NCBI RefSeq assembly: GCF_030063365.1
Contig: NZ_JASISY010000001.1
Location: forward strand, 1 to 64,000
Source of the DNA: Cryobacterium sp. PH29-G1
GTDB lineage: Bacteria > Actinomycetota > Actinomycetes > Actinomycetales > Microbacteriaceae
DNA length: 64,000 nucleotides
Reading direction: 5' to 3'
Each line of letters starts with the position of its first letter. The first letter of the stretch is position 1. A program made the position numbers and the translations under genes. Positions 16,453-25,086 of the stretch are shown here, piece after piece. The notes under the pieces were generated by a model. The model saw nothing but the letters and a program-made list of their open reading frames with translations, was not told the DNA's origin and did no database searches.

Positions 16453-17448
16453 CTACGCCGTCTGCGGCAGCGCTGAACTCAGCCCGAGGGTGTCGAGAAA
16501 CAGGTGCACGTAGCGGTCCACGTCAACGTCGAGCGCGACTTCGGCGGCTTCCCAGTCGCCGGACAGGCCATGCACGGTGTCTTCGCCGGGATGGATGCGC
16601 TTGTCCACCAGGGTCTGGCCGCGACCGTAGCCGGAAAGTTGTACGCGCAGGGGCAGCATGCTGGTGGTCAGACCGTCCGGATCGACGAGCGCGCAAAGGG
16701 CGCCGGCATCGCCGATGAGTCCGGTGTATTCGGCGTCGCGGCCCGGCCCCAGCGCGATTCGATTGCTGAGCAGTCGACCGACGACGTGTGCGAGGTTGGT
16801 TGTGCTGGCCACCAGGGCGTTGGCAGCCAGCTCGGGGATGGCGACCTGGTTGAACACGTCGAGCCCGTACATGAAGGTGGGCACACCGGAGTCGAGCACG
16901 ATGGCCGCAGCTTCCGGGTCGTGCCAGACATTGAATTCCGCAACGGCGGTGGCGTTGCCGACCGTGGTGGATCCGCCCATGAAAACAATGCGCTCGATAT
17001 TCTCGACCACGTCGGGGTACTGACGCAGCAACAGCGCCAGGTTGGTCTGGGGGGCAAGCCCAACCAGGGTGACCGGATGCGGGCTGGCCCGGATCAGTCG
17101 GTGCATGAGCTCGATCGAACTGATCGGTTCGGCCTGTCGGTTGGTTGGCGGAAGCTGCAGGGTGCCTAAGCCGCCTTCACCGTGCACGTGCGCGGCCGAT
17201 CGGGCCGGTTCGAGCAGCGGCCGTCGGGCGCCGGCGGCGACCGGAATGGTCGGGGCATCGGCGACGTCGAGAATGCGCAGGGTGTTTTCGACGACTCGCT
17301 CCAGCGAGGCATTGCCGGCAACGCAGCTGATGCCGAGCACATTGATGCCGGGGTGGGCGAGCGCGAACAAAATAGCCAGGGCATCGTCGACTCCGGTGTC
17401 AACATCGAGGATGACGGGGATCGCTGCGGGTGCCGTGGAATTTGTCAT
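16453..17448 (-). CDS. Inosine/uridine-preferring nucleoside hydrolase
   Basis: A 331-residue nucleoside hydrolase that splits the N-glycosidic bond of ribonucleosides in salvage. The calcium-binding aspartate cluster DVDTGVDDALA is at about 15-25, and the family segments HGEGGLG, VTLVGLAPQTNLAL, IVFMGGS and EFNVWHDPEAA are all present. Length matches the family. AGGGTG lies 6 bases before the ATG. Base preference (inosine, uridine or other) cannot be read from the sequence. It stands alone, between a terminator hairpin and a GNAT gene on the same strand. Confidence 0.94.
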   Translation of the reverse strand: MTNSTAPAAIPVILDVDTGVDDALAILFALAHPGINVLGISCVAGNASLERVVENTLRILDVADAPTIPVAAGARRPLLEPARSAAHVHGEGGLGTLQLPPTNRQAEPISSIELMHRLIRASPHPVTLVGLAPQTNLALLLRQYPDVVENIERIVFMGGSTTVGNATAVAEFNVWHDPEAAAIVLDSGVPTFMYGLDVFNQVAIPELAANALVASTTNLAHVVGRLLSNRIALGPGRDAEYTGLIGDAGALCALVDPDGLTTSMLPLRVQLSGYGRGQTLVDKRIHPGEDTVHGLSGDWEAAEVALDVDVDRYVHLFLDTLGLSSALPQTA

Positions 17449-17549
17449 CCGTTCACCCTATTGCGTGGACTGTGCCCAAAAACCCCAGCGGGGCATTTTG
17501 GTGCTAAAACTAGCGCTGAACAGCCAAAATTGCACTTGTGAGCAGGGCT

Positions 17550-18044
17550 CTACCGCACCAAACGCACTTCGTGCAGCTTTTCCCCGAGAACCTCTTCGGT
17601 GCGTTCGTTGCCGTCGGCGCGATAACCGTTGCGGGCATAGAACGCGTGCGCGCGCGGGTTGTCGGCGGCGACCCAGAGCGACGACGGGCCGGGATCTACG
17701 ACGGAGTCGAACAGCTTCTGGCCGATTCCCAGTCCATGCTGCGCGTCGAGCAGGTACATGAAAAACAGCTCGTGGGCGGTGGGCTGGTCGTCGTCGCGGC
17801 TCGGTCCGCTGCCGGCGAAGCCCACGATCTCGCCATCGACGAGAACGACGCTCTGGCGGTATTCCTGCCCCTGGGTGGTGAAGCGGCGCCACATTGCCGC
17901 GAGACGCTGGGGGCGTAGCTGTGACAGAGCAGCCTGGCTGAGCAGGTGATCGTAGGTTTCATGCCAGCAGGCGGCGTGGACGCGGCCCAGACTTTCGGCA
18001 TCGGCTTCGGTGACGGGTCGAACGACAACTGTGGTGTTCATCAT
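17550..18044 (-). CDS. GNAT family N-acetyltransferase
   Basis: A 164-residue single-domain GNAT protein. The N-terminal VVVRPVTEADAESLGRVHAACW, the central ELFFMYLLDAQHGLGIGQKLFD with the acetyl-CoA loop H-G-L-G-I-G, and the C-terminal ADNPRAHAFYARNGYRADG are typical. The acceptor substrate is unknown. Two adjacent ATG codons (18044 and 18041) are possible starts. It lies downstream of the helicase terminator on the same strand and so probably has its own promoter. Confidence 0.9.
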   Translation of the reverse strand: MMNTTVVVRPVTEADAESLGRVHAACWHETYDHLLSQAALSQLRPQRLAAMWRRFTTQGQEYRQSVVLVDGEIVGFAGSGPSRDDDQPTAHELFFMYLLDAQHGLGIGQKLFDSVVDPGPSSLWVAADNPRAHAFYARNGYRADGNERTEEVLGEKLHEVRLVR

Positions 18045-18099
18045 CCGACACTAACCGTTTTTGCGGGTGCTGCCGTACGCGACCGCGGTGGTGCACACA

Positions 18100-18138
18100 A
18101 AAAACGGGCCGGTCTCACGAAGAGACCGGCCCGTTTTT
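18100..18138. terminator. Strong rho-independent terminator of the DEAD-box helicase gene
   Basis: AAAAACGGGCCGGTCTC (18100-18116), loop ACGAA, and its perfect complement (18122-18138) form a 17-bp stem. A-tract and T-tract flanks make it functional in both directions. It lies just downstream of the helicase stop and upstream of the GNAT gene. Confidence 0.92.
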
Positions 18139-18143
18139 GATCT

Positions 18144-18177
18144 AGCGGATGCTGCGGGCTAGCGGATGCTGCGGGCT
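18144..18177. repeat. 17-bp direct repeat containing the 9-mer
   Basis: AGCGGATGCTGCGGGCT occurs twice head to tail (18144-18160 and 18161-18177), directly after the helicase stop codon. Each unit starts with the overrepresented 9-mer AGCGGATGC. Confidence 0.85.
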
Positions 18178-18179
18178 GG

Positions 18180-19796
18180 TTAGCCCTGTGAGCGGCGCGG
18201 AGCTGAACGGCCGGCTCCGCCTGAGCTCGGTCCGCGAACGAGTCCGCCGACCTGAAGGCTGCCGACGCGTGCTCCGCCGGAACGACCGGCGGCTGAACCG
18301 GAACGGGGGGCGCTGCTCGCGGCGCCGGCCGGACGGCCGGAACGCTCGCGACGTGCGCCACCGGCCGAAGCGGTGTCGCTGCTACGGCCGCGGCCGCCGT
18401 CGTGACGGTCGGTGCGGGCCCCATCAGAGCGTCCGCCGGAGCGGCTGGCGCCACCGTCGCGGCCACCATCGCGGCCACCGTCGCGGCCGCCACGGCTGGA
18501 GTCGGCGCCCTGGCTGCGGCCGCCCTGTGAACGGCCGCCCTGTGAGCGACCACCCTGCGAGCGTCCGCCCTGCGACTGACGCTGCTGCTGCGGTGCCTCG
18601 ACACGGGGAAGCGGCTTGACGTAGGCGGCGACGTCGCCGACGAGTGCGTCGACGGCGGCGGAGGAAGCATCCACCCGCTGCGGGGTCACCTTGATGGCGG
18701 CCTTGCGCAGGAGTGCATCGGTGTCGCGCTTCTGCTCGGGCAGCACGACGGTGACGACGTCACCGGCGCTGCCGGCACGGGCGGTACGGCCCGAGCGGTG
18801 CAGGTATGCCTTGTGCTCGGCCGGCGGGTCAACGTGGATCACGAGTTCGATGTCGTCGACGTGCACGCCGCGAGCTGCGACGTCGGTGGCGACGAGAACC
18901 TTAACCGTGCCGGCGCTGAACGCGGCGAGGTTGCGGTCACGAGCCACCTGGGAGAGGTTGCCGTGCAGGTCGACGGAGGGGATGCCGGCGTCGGTGAGGC
19001 TCTTGGCGAGCTTCTTGGCCTGGTGCTTGGTGCGCATGAAGAGGATGCGACGGCCGGAGCCGCTCGCGAGCTTCTGCACGAGTTCCTTCTTCGCGTCGAC
19101 GCCGGAAACCTCGAACACGTGGTGGGTCATGGCCGAGACGTGGCTGTTGGCCTCGTCGACCGAGTGCATCACCGGGTCGTGCAGAAAACGCTTGACGATC
19201 TTGTCCACGCCGTTGTCGAGCGTGGCGGAGAACAGCATGCGCTGGCCGTTGCCGGGCGTCTTGTCGAGAATGCGGGTCACGACGGGCAGGAAACCGAGGT
19301 CGGCCATGTGGTCGGCCTCGTCGAGCACGGTGATCTCGATGGTGTCGAGGTTCACGAAGCCCTGCTTCATGAGGTCTTCGAGCCGACCGGGGCAGGCCAC
19401 GACGATGTCGACGCCGGCCTTGAGGGCGGCGACCTGACGGCCCTGCGAGACACCGCCGAAAATCGTGGTGGTATTGAGGCCATAGGCCTCGGCGAGCGGG
19501 GTGATCGCGTTGGTGATCTGCGTGGCGAGCTCGCGGGTCGGCGCCAGGATCAGGCCGAGCGGACGGCCCGGGCGACGCTTGCCACCGGCGAGGTTACCGC
19601 CGAGGCGGGACACCATCGGAAGCGAGAAGGCGAGGGTCTTGCCCGAGCCGGTCTTGCCGCGGCCGAGTACGTCGCGGCCGTTCAGGGTGTCAGGAAGGGT
19701 GTCGACCTGAATGGGGAAGGCGGTGTCGATTCCCTGGGTGGAAAGAACTTTAACCAGGGGAGCCGGCACGCCGAGCGTGCTGAAAGTTGTAGACAA
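18180..19796 (-). CDS. DEAD-box ATP-dependent RNA helicase with RGG/SQGGR tail
   Basis: A 538-residue helicase. Visible motifs are the Q-motif Q in FPIQ (30), motif I GKTGSGKT (47-54), PTREL (86-90), DEAD (159-162), SAT in FSATLDN, and the C-terminal ATDVAARGVHVDDIELVIH and HRSGRTARAG. After about residue 380 the tail is low complexity: four SQGGR units, GGRDGGRD repeats and many RGG-like patches, as in RNA-binding tails of cold-shock helicases. The start is TTG with AAAGG 7 bases upstream; no better start is in frame. Likely roles are RNA unwinding in ribosome assembly or mRNA decay. Confidence 0.95.
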   Translation of the reverse strand: MSTTFSTLGVPAPLVKVLSTQGIDTAFPIQVDTLPDTLNGRDVLGRGKTGSGKTLAFSLPMVSRLGGNLAGGKRRPGRPLGLILAPTRELATQITNAITPLAEAYGLNTTTIFGGVSQGRQVAALKAGVDIVVACPGRLEDLMKQGFVNLDTIEITVLDEADHMADLGFLPVVTRILDKTPGNGQRMLFSATLDNGVDKIVKRFLHDPVMHSVDEANSHVSAMTHHVFEVSGVDAKKELVQKLASGSGRRILFMRTKHQAKKLAKSLTDAGIPSVDLHGNLSQVARDRNLAAFSAGTVKVLVATDVAARGVHVDDIELVIHVDPPAEHKAYLHRSGRTARAGSAGDVVTVVLPEQKRDTDALLRKAAIKVTPQRVDASSAAVDALVGDVAAYVKPLPRVEAPQQQRQSQGGRSQGGRSQGGRSQGGRSQGADSSRGGRDGGRDGGRDGGASRSGGRSDGARTDRHDGGRGRSSDTASAGGARRERSGRPAGAASSAPRSGSAAGRSGGARVGSLQVGGLVRGPSSGGAGRSAPRRSQG

Positions 19797-19872
19797 AGTG
19801 GTGCCTTTCGGGCATCAGTCTCCTCGCCCGTTCGGGTTGCCGTCGAGCGGCAATCAAACCAGGAGGATTCAC

Positions 19873-20019
19873 ATGGCGAAGGTGCCGAAGGGCACATCCG
19901 TTCGCCGTAAGAATGTTCATTCGCAAAATCAAGACGACCCGGTGGGCGGCCTCAATAAGAAGAGGGCGTTCTACGACGCAGCGAGCGCAACTACGCACTC
20001 GCAAGTACTCCTACTCTAG
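19873..20019 (+). CDS. Small basic hypothetical protein (48 aa)
   Basis: A 48-residue basic protein beginning MAKVPKGTSVRRKNVHSQNQ. A perfect AGGAGG lies 6 bases before the ATG, the best Shine-Dalgarno site in the window, which is the main support for this gene. The product has no membrane segment or motif that I recognise. It is divergent from the DEAD-box helicase gene with 76 bp between starts, so shared regulation is possible. Its stop codon TAG overlaps a copy of the 9-mer AGCGGATGC. Confidence 0.65.
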   Translation: MAKVPKGTSVRRKNVHSQNQDDPVGGLNKKRAFYDAASATTHSQVLLL

Positions 20020-20057
20020 CGGATGCTGTCAAATCGACTGAGTGCAGCGCCTCGAAG

Positions 20058-20696
20058 CTACGAGTGGTCGCCGTGGTACAGCTCGCCGACGGGCACTTCG
20101 ACGGCGATGATGTTGCCGCTCTGTGGCAGTGGGCAGGCCCACATCGGGTCGTAGGCGCAGGAGGGATTGTAGGCAAAGTTGAAGTCGAGAATGAGGCTGT
20201 CGTCGCCCACCCCGGGGCCGAGATCAGCGCCTTTGATGGTGTCGAGTAAATAGCGACCGCCGCCGTAGGTTCCATCGTTTTTGCCGGCCAGGGCATCTTT
20301 CAATGGGAGAAACAGGCCGCCGCCGTAACTCGCGAGCCGCCACACATCGAGTGAACCGAGGTAGGGCAGCCGCACCGTGCCGACCAGGTCGAACGGTACG
20401 GTGCCGTCGGTCCCGGTCTCGACCATCATTCGATACGGCTGCTCGGCCCGGTGCACCTCAACCTCGAACCGCCAGTCCGGGTCGTAGGCCGCGATCGGCA
20501 GCCCGGTGAACGCCGATCGGTCGTCCGGAAGCAACGGTGACGACGGATGCCCGGCGAACAGTTCATCCCGCCCGGAACGCCACAACTCGTGTCCGCTCCG
20601 CGGATTGCTCGTGCTCAGCTGGCGAACCCCCGCATACAGTGCGGTTACACGGCGACGCCAGTCGGTGATCTGCAAGGCTCCGAGGGAAGAACTCAT
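20058..20696 (-). CDS. DUF1684 domain protein
   Basis: A 212-residue protein of the DUF1684 family. Typical segments are WRRRVTALYAGVRQ, SGHELWRSGRDELFAGHPSSPL, the central GTVRLPYLGSLDVWRLASYGGGLFLPLKDA, GGGRYLLDTIKGADLG and FNFAYNPSCAYDPMWACPLP. The last is the most conserved signature of the family. No enzymatic activity is established for this family as far as I know. ATG 20696 is preferred over an upstream in-frame start because the family similarity begins just after it; the ribosome-binding site is weak. Confidence 0.88.
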   Translation of the reverse strand: MSSSLGALQITDWRRRVTALYAGVRQLSTSNPRSGHELWRSGRDELFAGHPSSPLLPDDRSAFTGLPIAAYDPDWRFEVEVHRAEQPYRMMVETGTDGTVPFDLVGTVRLPYLGSLDVWRLASYGGGLFLPLKDALAGKNDGTYGGGRYLLDTIKGADLGPGVGDDSLILDFNFAYNPSCAYDPMWACPLPQSGNIIAVEVPVGELYHGDHS

Positions 20697-20785
20697 GGTG
20701 GCTACGCTACCGTCGACCGGCATCGAACGCACAGGTCGCGGCCCGGCGGGGGTGGCTGGCCGGGCCGGCGGCGCCGCAGCATCCG

Positions 20786-21379
20786 CTACTCATCGCTGGC
20801 GGCGGTGTCGCCGGCATTGGTGGTCACTGCGCGCTGCGACAGCGGCACGAAGGCGGGATCGTCGATGCCGACGTCGTGCTGCCAGGTGGGCGCGAGGCGT
20901 TTGAGGCGCAGCATGCGCCACTGCCAGAATGCCCAAAAAGTCGGCCAGAGCGCCAGCGTGGCCGGTCGGCCGCGAAAAATGAGCTGGTCGCGATAGAGCG
21001 TTTTTCCCGAACCGGCCGGGTCGGGTGCGATGGCCATACGGTGATCCCACAGCGTGACCGCGCTTAGCGCGCCAGACACCCCGCGCCCGGTGTCGCGCAG
21101 AATGCGCACCCCGTCGGGGCGGTGGGTCGAGTTGGCGAGTCGAATGACCTGCGTTCCCATCGGCACCAGGCCCAGCATGGAGAACATGGCGGGGTGCTCG
21201 CCGGGTTCCCAGCGGGTGGGGAAGCCGTCGGCTTCGAGCGATTCCACCGCCATGAACGGGGAACTCACCTCGCGAAACACAGCGGGGCTGTGGATGGCGT
21301 GCCAGGCGGCATCCGGTGTGCAGTCGAGGATCTCTTTGAGCAGTACGCGCATCTGCCCAGTTTGCTCTGACAGCGGCAT
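20786..21379 (-). CDS. SRPBCC/START-like fold protein
   Basis: A protein of about 197 residues. The order MRVLLKEILDCTPDAAWHAI, FREVSSPFMAVESLE, then a central beta-rich part with RILRDTGRGVSGALSAVTLWDHRMAIAP and a C-terminal helix ATLALWPTFWAFWQWRMLRLKRLAP is typical of polyketide-cyclase-like SRPBCC proteins, which bind hydrophobic ligands. The start is uncertain (21403, 21379 and 21352 are all possible); none has a clear ribosome-binding site. It is divergent from the EVE-domain gene with a very short gap. The ligand is unknown. Confidence 0.7.
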   Translation of the reverse strand: MPLSEQTGQMRVLLKEILDCTPDAAWHAIHSPAVFREVSSPFMAVESLEADGFPTRWEPGEHPAMFSMLGLVPMGTQVIRLANSTHRPDGVRILRDTGRGVSGALSAVTLWDHRMAIAPDPAGSGKTLYRDQLIFRGRPATLALWPTFWAFWQWRMLRLKRLAPTWQHDVGIDDPAFVPLSQRAVTTNAGDTAASDE

Positions 21380-21393
21380 GCAGTACAACTTAG

Positions 21394-21837
21394 ATGGTGG
21401 CAATTCGGTTCTGGCTCGGCGTTGTGCACCGCGAGCACGTGCTGCGGGGTGTCGATTTGGGCATCGCCCGCGCCAACCGCGGTGCCGGTGATCTCATCAA
21501 GCAGATGGGTGAAGCTGACGGCATCGTCTATTACTCGCCGAAAACGGCGATCGAGGGCGATCCGCTCAAGGAATTCACCGCCATCGGGCGCATCGCGGAT
21601 GCCTACGCGTATCAGGTGGGCGACCCCGGCAACGACTTTCGACCGTGGCGCCGCCGGGCCGATTATGACCTCGATGCGTGGCCGACGAGCATCCGCCCGC
21701 TGGTATCGGTGCTGCAGCTCACCCGCGGAAACCCCGACTGGGGCTTCCAGCTGCGCCGTGGGATGTTGGAGATCTCGCGCCATGATTTTGAGATGATCCG
21801 GCAGCAGATGCGTCGGCCCTCCGCCGACGACCGTTAG
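21394..21837 (+). CDS. EVE domain protein (UPF0310-like)
   Basis: A 147-residue single-domain protein: IRFWLGVVHREHVLRGVDLGIAR, then GDLIKQMGEADGIVYYSPKTAIEGDPLKEFTAIGRIADAYAY. This matches the EVE (PUA-like) fold, which binds modified bases in DNA or RNA. Free-standing EVE proteins have proposed roles in RNA modification or in recognising modified DNA. The gene starts almost immediately after the divergent SRPBCC start, and no Shine-Dalgarno site is visible, so a leaderless mRNA is possible. No restriction-modification genes are nearby. Confidence 0.88.
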   Translation: MVAIRFWLGVVHREHVLRGVDLGIARANRGAGDLIKQMGEADGIVYYSPKTAIEGDPLKEFTAIGRIADAYAYQVGDPGNDFRPWRRRADYDLDAWPTSIRPLVSVLQLTRGNPDWGFQLRRGMLEISRHDFEMIRQQMRRPSADDR

Positions 21838-21896
21838 GCGTGACTCGGGGGTCAATGGCGGGCCGTCACCCAGCAACCTAAATTAGACTCAAGCCC

Positions 21897-23162
21897 ATGA
21901 ATGGCGATTTCTGGTGGGTGCCCTCGGTCATCGTTCTTGGCCTCGTTGTGGCCGGTGTGTGGGCGCTGGTGAGCGCGTCGCGGCGGCGCACCAGCGCGCG
22001 GCTGGCGGAAGTGAGCGCGGCGGCTGCCGAACTGGCCCGTAGCGCGAATATCAGCCTCGTGCGCGCTGACGACGAGGTGCAAGACGCCACCGACGAGCTC
22101 GGCTTTGCGATCGCGCAGTTCAGCGAATCCGCCACGCGGGAGTTTGCCAGCGCACTCGCCACCTCACGGCGTCAGCTCAGCGATGCGTTCGCGCTGCAAC
22201 AGAAACTTGACGATGCGCTGCCGGACAGCGCCGCGGAGCGCACCCGGTGGAGCCAGCAAATCATTCAGCTGGCCGATGAAGCGACCGGTCGGCTCACCAA
22301 CCAGGCCCGCGATTTCACGGCTAGGCGCGGCGTGGAGCGGAATGCGCCGCAGCAGCTTGAGGAGCTCCGCCGCCGTTTGGGGCGGGTCACCGATCGGGTC
22401 GCGGGCGGGGCGAGCACGCTCACCCGGCTGAGCCTGAGCTATTCCGCGTCGGCGCTCGCGCCGATCAGCAACAACGTTGCCCGGGCCCGTGCCTCGCTTG
22501 AGGCGGCGGTAGCCAGTGCCGATGCCGCAGCGGCGCGGTTGGCCGAGGCATCCGCCCCGCCGGTGGGGGCGGAATTGCAGGCCGCCGAGCACGCCCTGTT
22601 TCAGGCCACCACGCTGCTCGATGCGATCGAAACCGGCGAAGACCAGCTGCACCGTGGTTTCGCCAACCTGCAGAAGGCGCTGGATGCGGCCAGCTCGGAA
22701 TTGGCCGAGGCTCGTGCCCTGCGCGACGGTCACGAAGAATCCGACACGAGTGCGTCTCTGAATCAGGTCATTGCCGCTGCAGCGTCCGTGCAGGCCGCGC
22801 TGCGCGAGCCCGGGCGCTCGAGCGACCCCGCCGCCGACCTGGTGGCGCTCGAGACGGCTATGAACGGGCTGGACAGCATCCGCTCTGAGGCACGCAACCG
22901 GCAATTGCGCCTCGACAACGCGCGCACGGCCCTGGCCGGCGCGCTGCTCACCGCGCGCAGCCAGATCACGATCACCCGTGACTTTGTGGCGGCGCACCGC
23001 GGGCGGGTGCAGGCCGGCGCTCGCACCCGGCTGGCCGAGGCCGAGCGGCAATTGGCGCTCGCCGTGGCGGAGAGTGACCCGGTGACCGCGCTCGACACTG
23101 CCCGCCGCGCAATGACGCACGCGACCGATGCCGACGCCCTGGCCCGCTACGACACCCGCTGA
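21897..23162 (+). CDS. Membrane-anchored coiled-coil protein
   Basis: A 421-residue protein. Residues 1-28 form an N-terminal membrane anchor (WWVPSVIVLGLVVAGVWALV) followed by an RRR stop-transfer motif, and the rest is Ala/Leu/Arg/Glu-rich helix with long coiled-coil stretches. The helical part resembles the C-terminal region of actinobacterial TPM-domain (YgcG-like) proteins, but no TPM domain or signal peptide precedes the anchor. TAGACT about 8 bases before the ATG could be a -10 element of a leaderless transcript. No function can be assigned; a stress or envelope role is a guess. Confidence 0.72.
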   Translation: MNGDFWWVPSVIVLGLVVAGVWALVSASRRRTSARLAEVSAAAAELARSANISLVRADDEVQDATDELGFAIAQFSESATREFASALATSRRQLSDAFALQQKLDDALPDSAAERTRWSQQIIQLADEATGRLTNQARDFTARRGVERNAPQQLEELRRRLGRVTDRVAGGASTLTRLSLSYSASALAPISNNVARARASLEAAVASADAAAARLAEASAPPVGAELQAAEHALFQATTLLDAIETGEDQLHRGFANLQKALDAASSELAEARALRDGHEESDTSASLNQVIAAAASVQAALREPGRSSDPAADLVALETAMNGLDSIRSEARNRQLRLDNARTALAGALLTARSQITITRDFVAAHRGRVQAGARTRLAEAERQLALAVAESDPVTALDTARRAMTHATDADALARYDTR

Positions 23163-23245
23163 TCGGCTAACTCGCCGGCGGTGCAACGGATGCCACGCCG
23201 GTCCCCGATCGGGTTCGGCCGGTGACGCGGTGATTATCGCCGGGT

Positions 23246-24301
23246 TCAGGCGTTGGGCGCGACCGCGGTGCCGGCGCCGCGCTGCCGAAGCACAACCGGT
23301 GGCGCCACACGAGCGATCTCGTCCGTACCCAGCACGCGGAATCCGGCGTCCGCGATCATCTCGAGGTCGGCGTTCGCTTCCTGGCCTTCGCTCGTCAGAT
23401 AGTCGCCTAAGAACAGCGAGTTGGCCAACTGAAGGCCCAGGGGTTGCAGGGAGCGCAGGTGCATTTCGCGGCCGGCCGCCATTCGCAGTTCGGTGGCCGG
23501 GCAGGCAAAACGCACCAGGGCGAGGATGCGCACGCACCGGGCCGGCGTGAGCAGCCACGTTCCCGCCAGGGGCGTGCCCTCGAACGGCATGAGGAAGTTC
23601 ACCGGGATCGATTCGCTGCCGAGGTCGCGCAGCGCGAAGATCGCATCGACCAGCTCGTCGTCGCTTTCCCCCATGCCCACGATCAGGCCGGAGCAGGGGG
23701 AGAGGCCGGCGGTTTTGGCGTGTTCGACCGTGCGCACGCGGTCGTCGTAGTCGTGGGTGGTGCAGATCTCGGCGTAGCGCGACTGGCTCGTGTTGAGGCT
23801 GTGGTTGTAGGCGTCGGCGCCCGCAGACTTCAGCTTCTCGGCCTGGCCGTCTTTCAGAATGCCGAGGCAGGCGCAGACCTCAACCTGCGGATGCTCGTCC
23901 TTGAGTTGGTCGAGAATCCCGGCCACCCGGTCGACATCGCGGTTGCTCGGTCCCTTGCCGCTGGCCACGAGACACACCCGCGACGCGCCAGCCCGGATTC
24001 CGATCGCCGCCTGCTCGACGGCCTCGGCGGTCTCCATCCACGAATACTTGAGGATCTGTGACTCGGATCCGAGCCGCTGCGAGCAATAGTGACAGTCTTC
24101 CGGGCACAGCCCGGATTTCAGATTGACCAGGTAGTTGACCTTCACGGCATTACCGAAATGTTCGCGCCGGAGACGTGCGCCCGCCGCGACGAGATCCAGC
24201 AACTCGTCGTCGCCCGAACGAAGAATCGCCAGCGCCTCCTCGCGGATCAGTGAATCGCCGGTGAGGAGCCGGGCTGCGAGCCGCGCGAAGTTATTGAACA
24301 T
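23246..24301 (-). CDS. bioB: Biotin synthase
   Basis: A 351-residue radical-SAM enzyme that inserts sulfur into dethiobiotin in the last step of biotin synthesis. The radical-SAM cluster cysteines are C66, C70 and C73 (CPEDCHYC). The [2Fe-2S] ligands are in [18 protein letters not shown] and the Arg in later ELRMAAGRE. Length and order match BioB. The start ATG at 24301 lies inside the BioQ-like dyad; TATACT 6 bases upstream looks like a -10 box, which would make the mRNA leaderless. bioA, bioF and bioD are not in the window, so the organism may use a scattered or partial pathway. Confidence 0.97.
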   Translation of the reverse strand: MFNNFARLAARLLTGDSLIREEALAILRSGDDELLDLVAAGARLRREHFGNAVKVNYLVNLKSGLCPEDCHYCSQRLGSESQILKYSWMETAEAVEQAAIGIRAGASRVCLVASGKGPSNRDVDRVAGILDQLKDEHPQVEVCACLGILKDGQAEKLKSAGADAYNHSLNTSQSRYAEICTTHDYDDRVRTVEHAKTAGLSPCSGLIVGMGESDDELVDAIFALRDLGSESIPVNFLMPFEGTPLAGTWLLTPARCVRILALVRFACPATELRMAAGREMHLRSLQPLGLQLANSLFLGDYLTSEGQEANADLEMIADAGFRVLGTDEIARVAPPVVLRQRGAGTAVAPNA

Positions 24302-24308
24302 CGTTCAA
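24294..24308. promoter_or_regulatory. BioQ-type operator overlapping the bioB start
   Basis: TTGAAC-ATC-GTTCAA is a perfect 6-bp inverted repeat with a 3-bp spacer. BioQ operators of corynebacteria have been described as TGAAC-N3-GTTAC; here both half-sites are even more symmetric. It overlaps the bioB start codon and its TATACT -10-like element, and lies 37 bp before the divergent TetR gene, so one repressor could control both. Confidence 0.8.
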
Positions 24309-24345
24309 GTATAGGGTTAACGGATCGGAACAAGGTGGGGAAGCA

Positions 24346-24951
24346 ATGGCACTCTCGCGGGGGCAGATCGTGGACGCGGCGCTCGCGATCCTGCACGAAT
24401 ACGGCCTGGCATCCCTCTCGATGCGCCAGCTCGCCAAAGCGCTCGGCGTGCAGCCCGGCGCGCTGTACTGGCACGTCAAAAATAAACACGACCTACTCGC
24501 GGCGGTGGCCGACCGCCTGCTCGCCCCCGTCGTGACGCGGTGGTCGCGGGAATCCGGCGGCGTGCCGTCGGCGCAAACGCGCCAAATCGTGCTGGATCTG
24601 CGCCTCGCCCTGCTGTCGGTGCGTGACGGTGCGGAGATCGTGTCGCTCGCTCAGGCACTCGAAGTTCGGCCGCTTCCGGCCACGCGGGTGCTGCGGGACG
24701 CGCTCGGTCGGGAACTCGACGAACGTCGCGCAGAGTGGGGCGCCCGCGCACTCACCCACTATCTGCTCGGCGCCGTGGCCGAAGAGCAGAATTACGCCGA
24801 GCTCACCCGCGCCGGGCTCGTCCCGGTCGGGACGTCGTCGCCCTATTCGGATGAGGCGTTTGTGTTCGGCGTGGACGCGATCCTGCACGGCCTCACGTCG
24901 CCGGCGGTGGTGCGGCAAGAAGAACCCGCACCCGGGCCGTTCCCGCGGTAA
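24346..24951 (+). CDS. bioQ: TetR family regulator, probable biotin repressor BioQ
   Basis: A 201-residue regulator. The N-terminal TetR helix-turn-helix is SLSMRQLAKALGVQPGALYWHVKNKHDLL (about 25-53), the recognition-helix pattern of TetR/ActR II-type proteins. The C-terminal domain is helical and ligand-binding. It is divergent from bioB with a perfect operator-like dyad between them. In corynebacteria and mycobacteria the TetR-type BioQ represses biotin genes when biotin is sufficient. The name rests on position, family and operator match, not on a full sequence comparison. GGGGAAGC upstream of the ATG gives a weak ribosome-binding site. Confidence 0.82.
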   Translation: MALSRGQIVDAALAILHEYGLASLSMRQLAKALGVQPGALYWHVKNKHDLLAAVADRLLAPVVTRWSRESGGVPSAQTRQIVLDLRLALLSVRDGAEIVSLAQALEVRPLPATRVLRDALGRELDERRAEWGARALTHYLLGAVAEEQNYAELTRAGLVPVGTSSPYSDEAFVFGVDAILHGLTSPAVVRQEEPAPGPFPR

Positions 24952-24994
24952 CGGCGTCTGTCGGCCGATGCGGCGGTTCTACCGAGCGGGATGG

Positions 24995-25063
24995 CTGTGC
25001 CCTGTGCCCCTGTGCCGCTGTGCCGTTGTGCCCTGGGCCGCTGTGCCCTGAGCTGCTGTGCCC
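24995..25063 (+). repeat. Degenerate CTGTGCC short repeat
   Basis: About eight imperfect copies of CTGTGCC(C/G) in 70 bp, between the convergent bioQ and SprT genes. No coding potential is apparent. It may interfere with or replace a terminator here. Confidence 0.7.
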
Positions 25064-25086
25064 GGGGAAGCTGCCGGTGCGAGTCG

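Noticed and set aside
18798-19910. A 370-codon open frame on the plus strand opposite the DEAD-box helicase
   Set aside because: It is a complement shadow of the helicase; its residues are low-complexity Gly/Val/His/Glu runs expected from the opposite strand.
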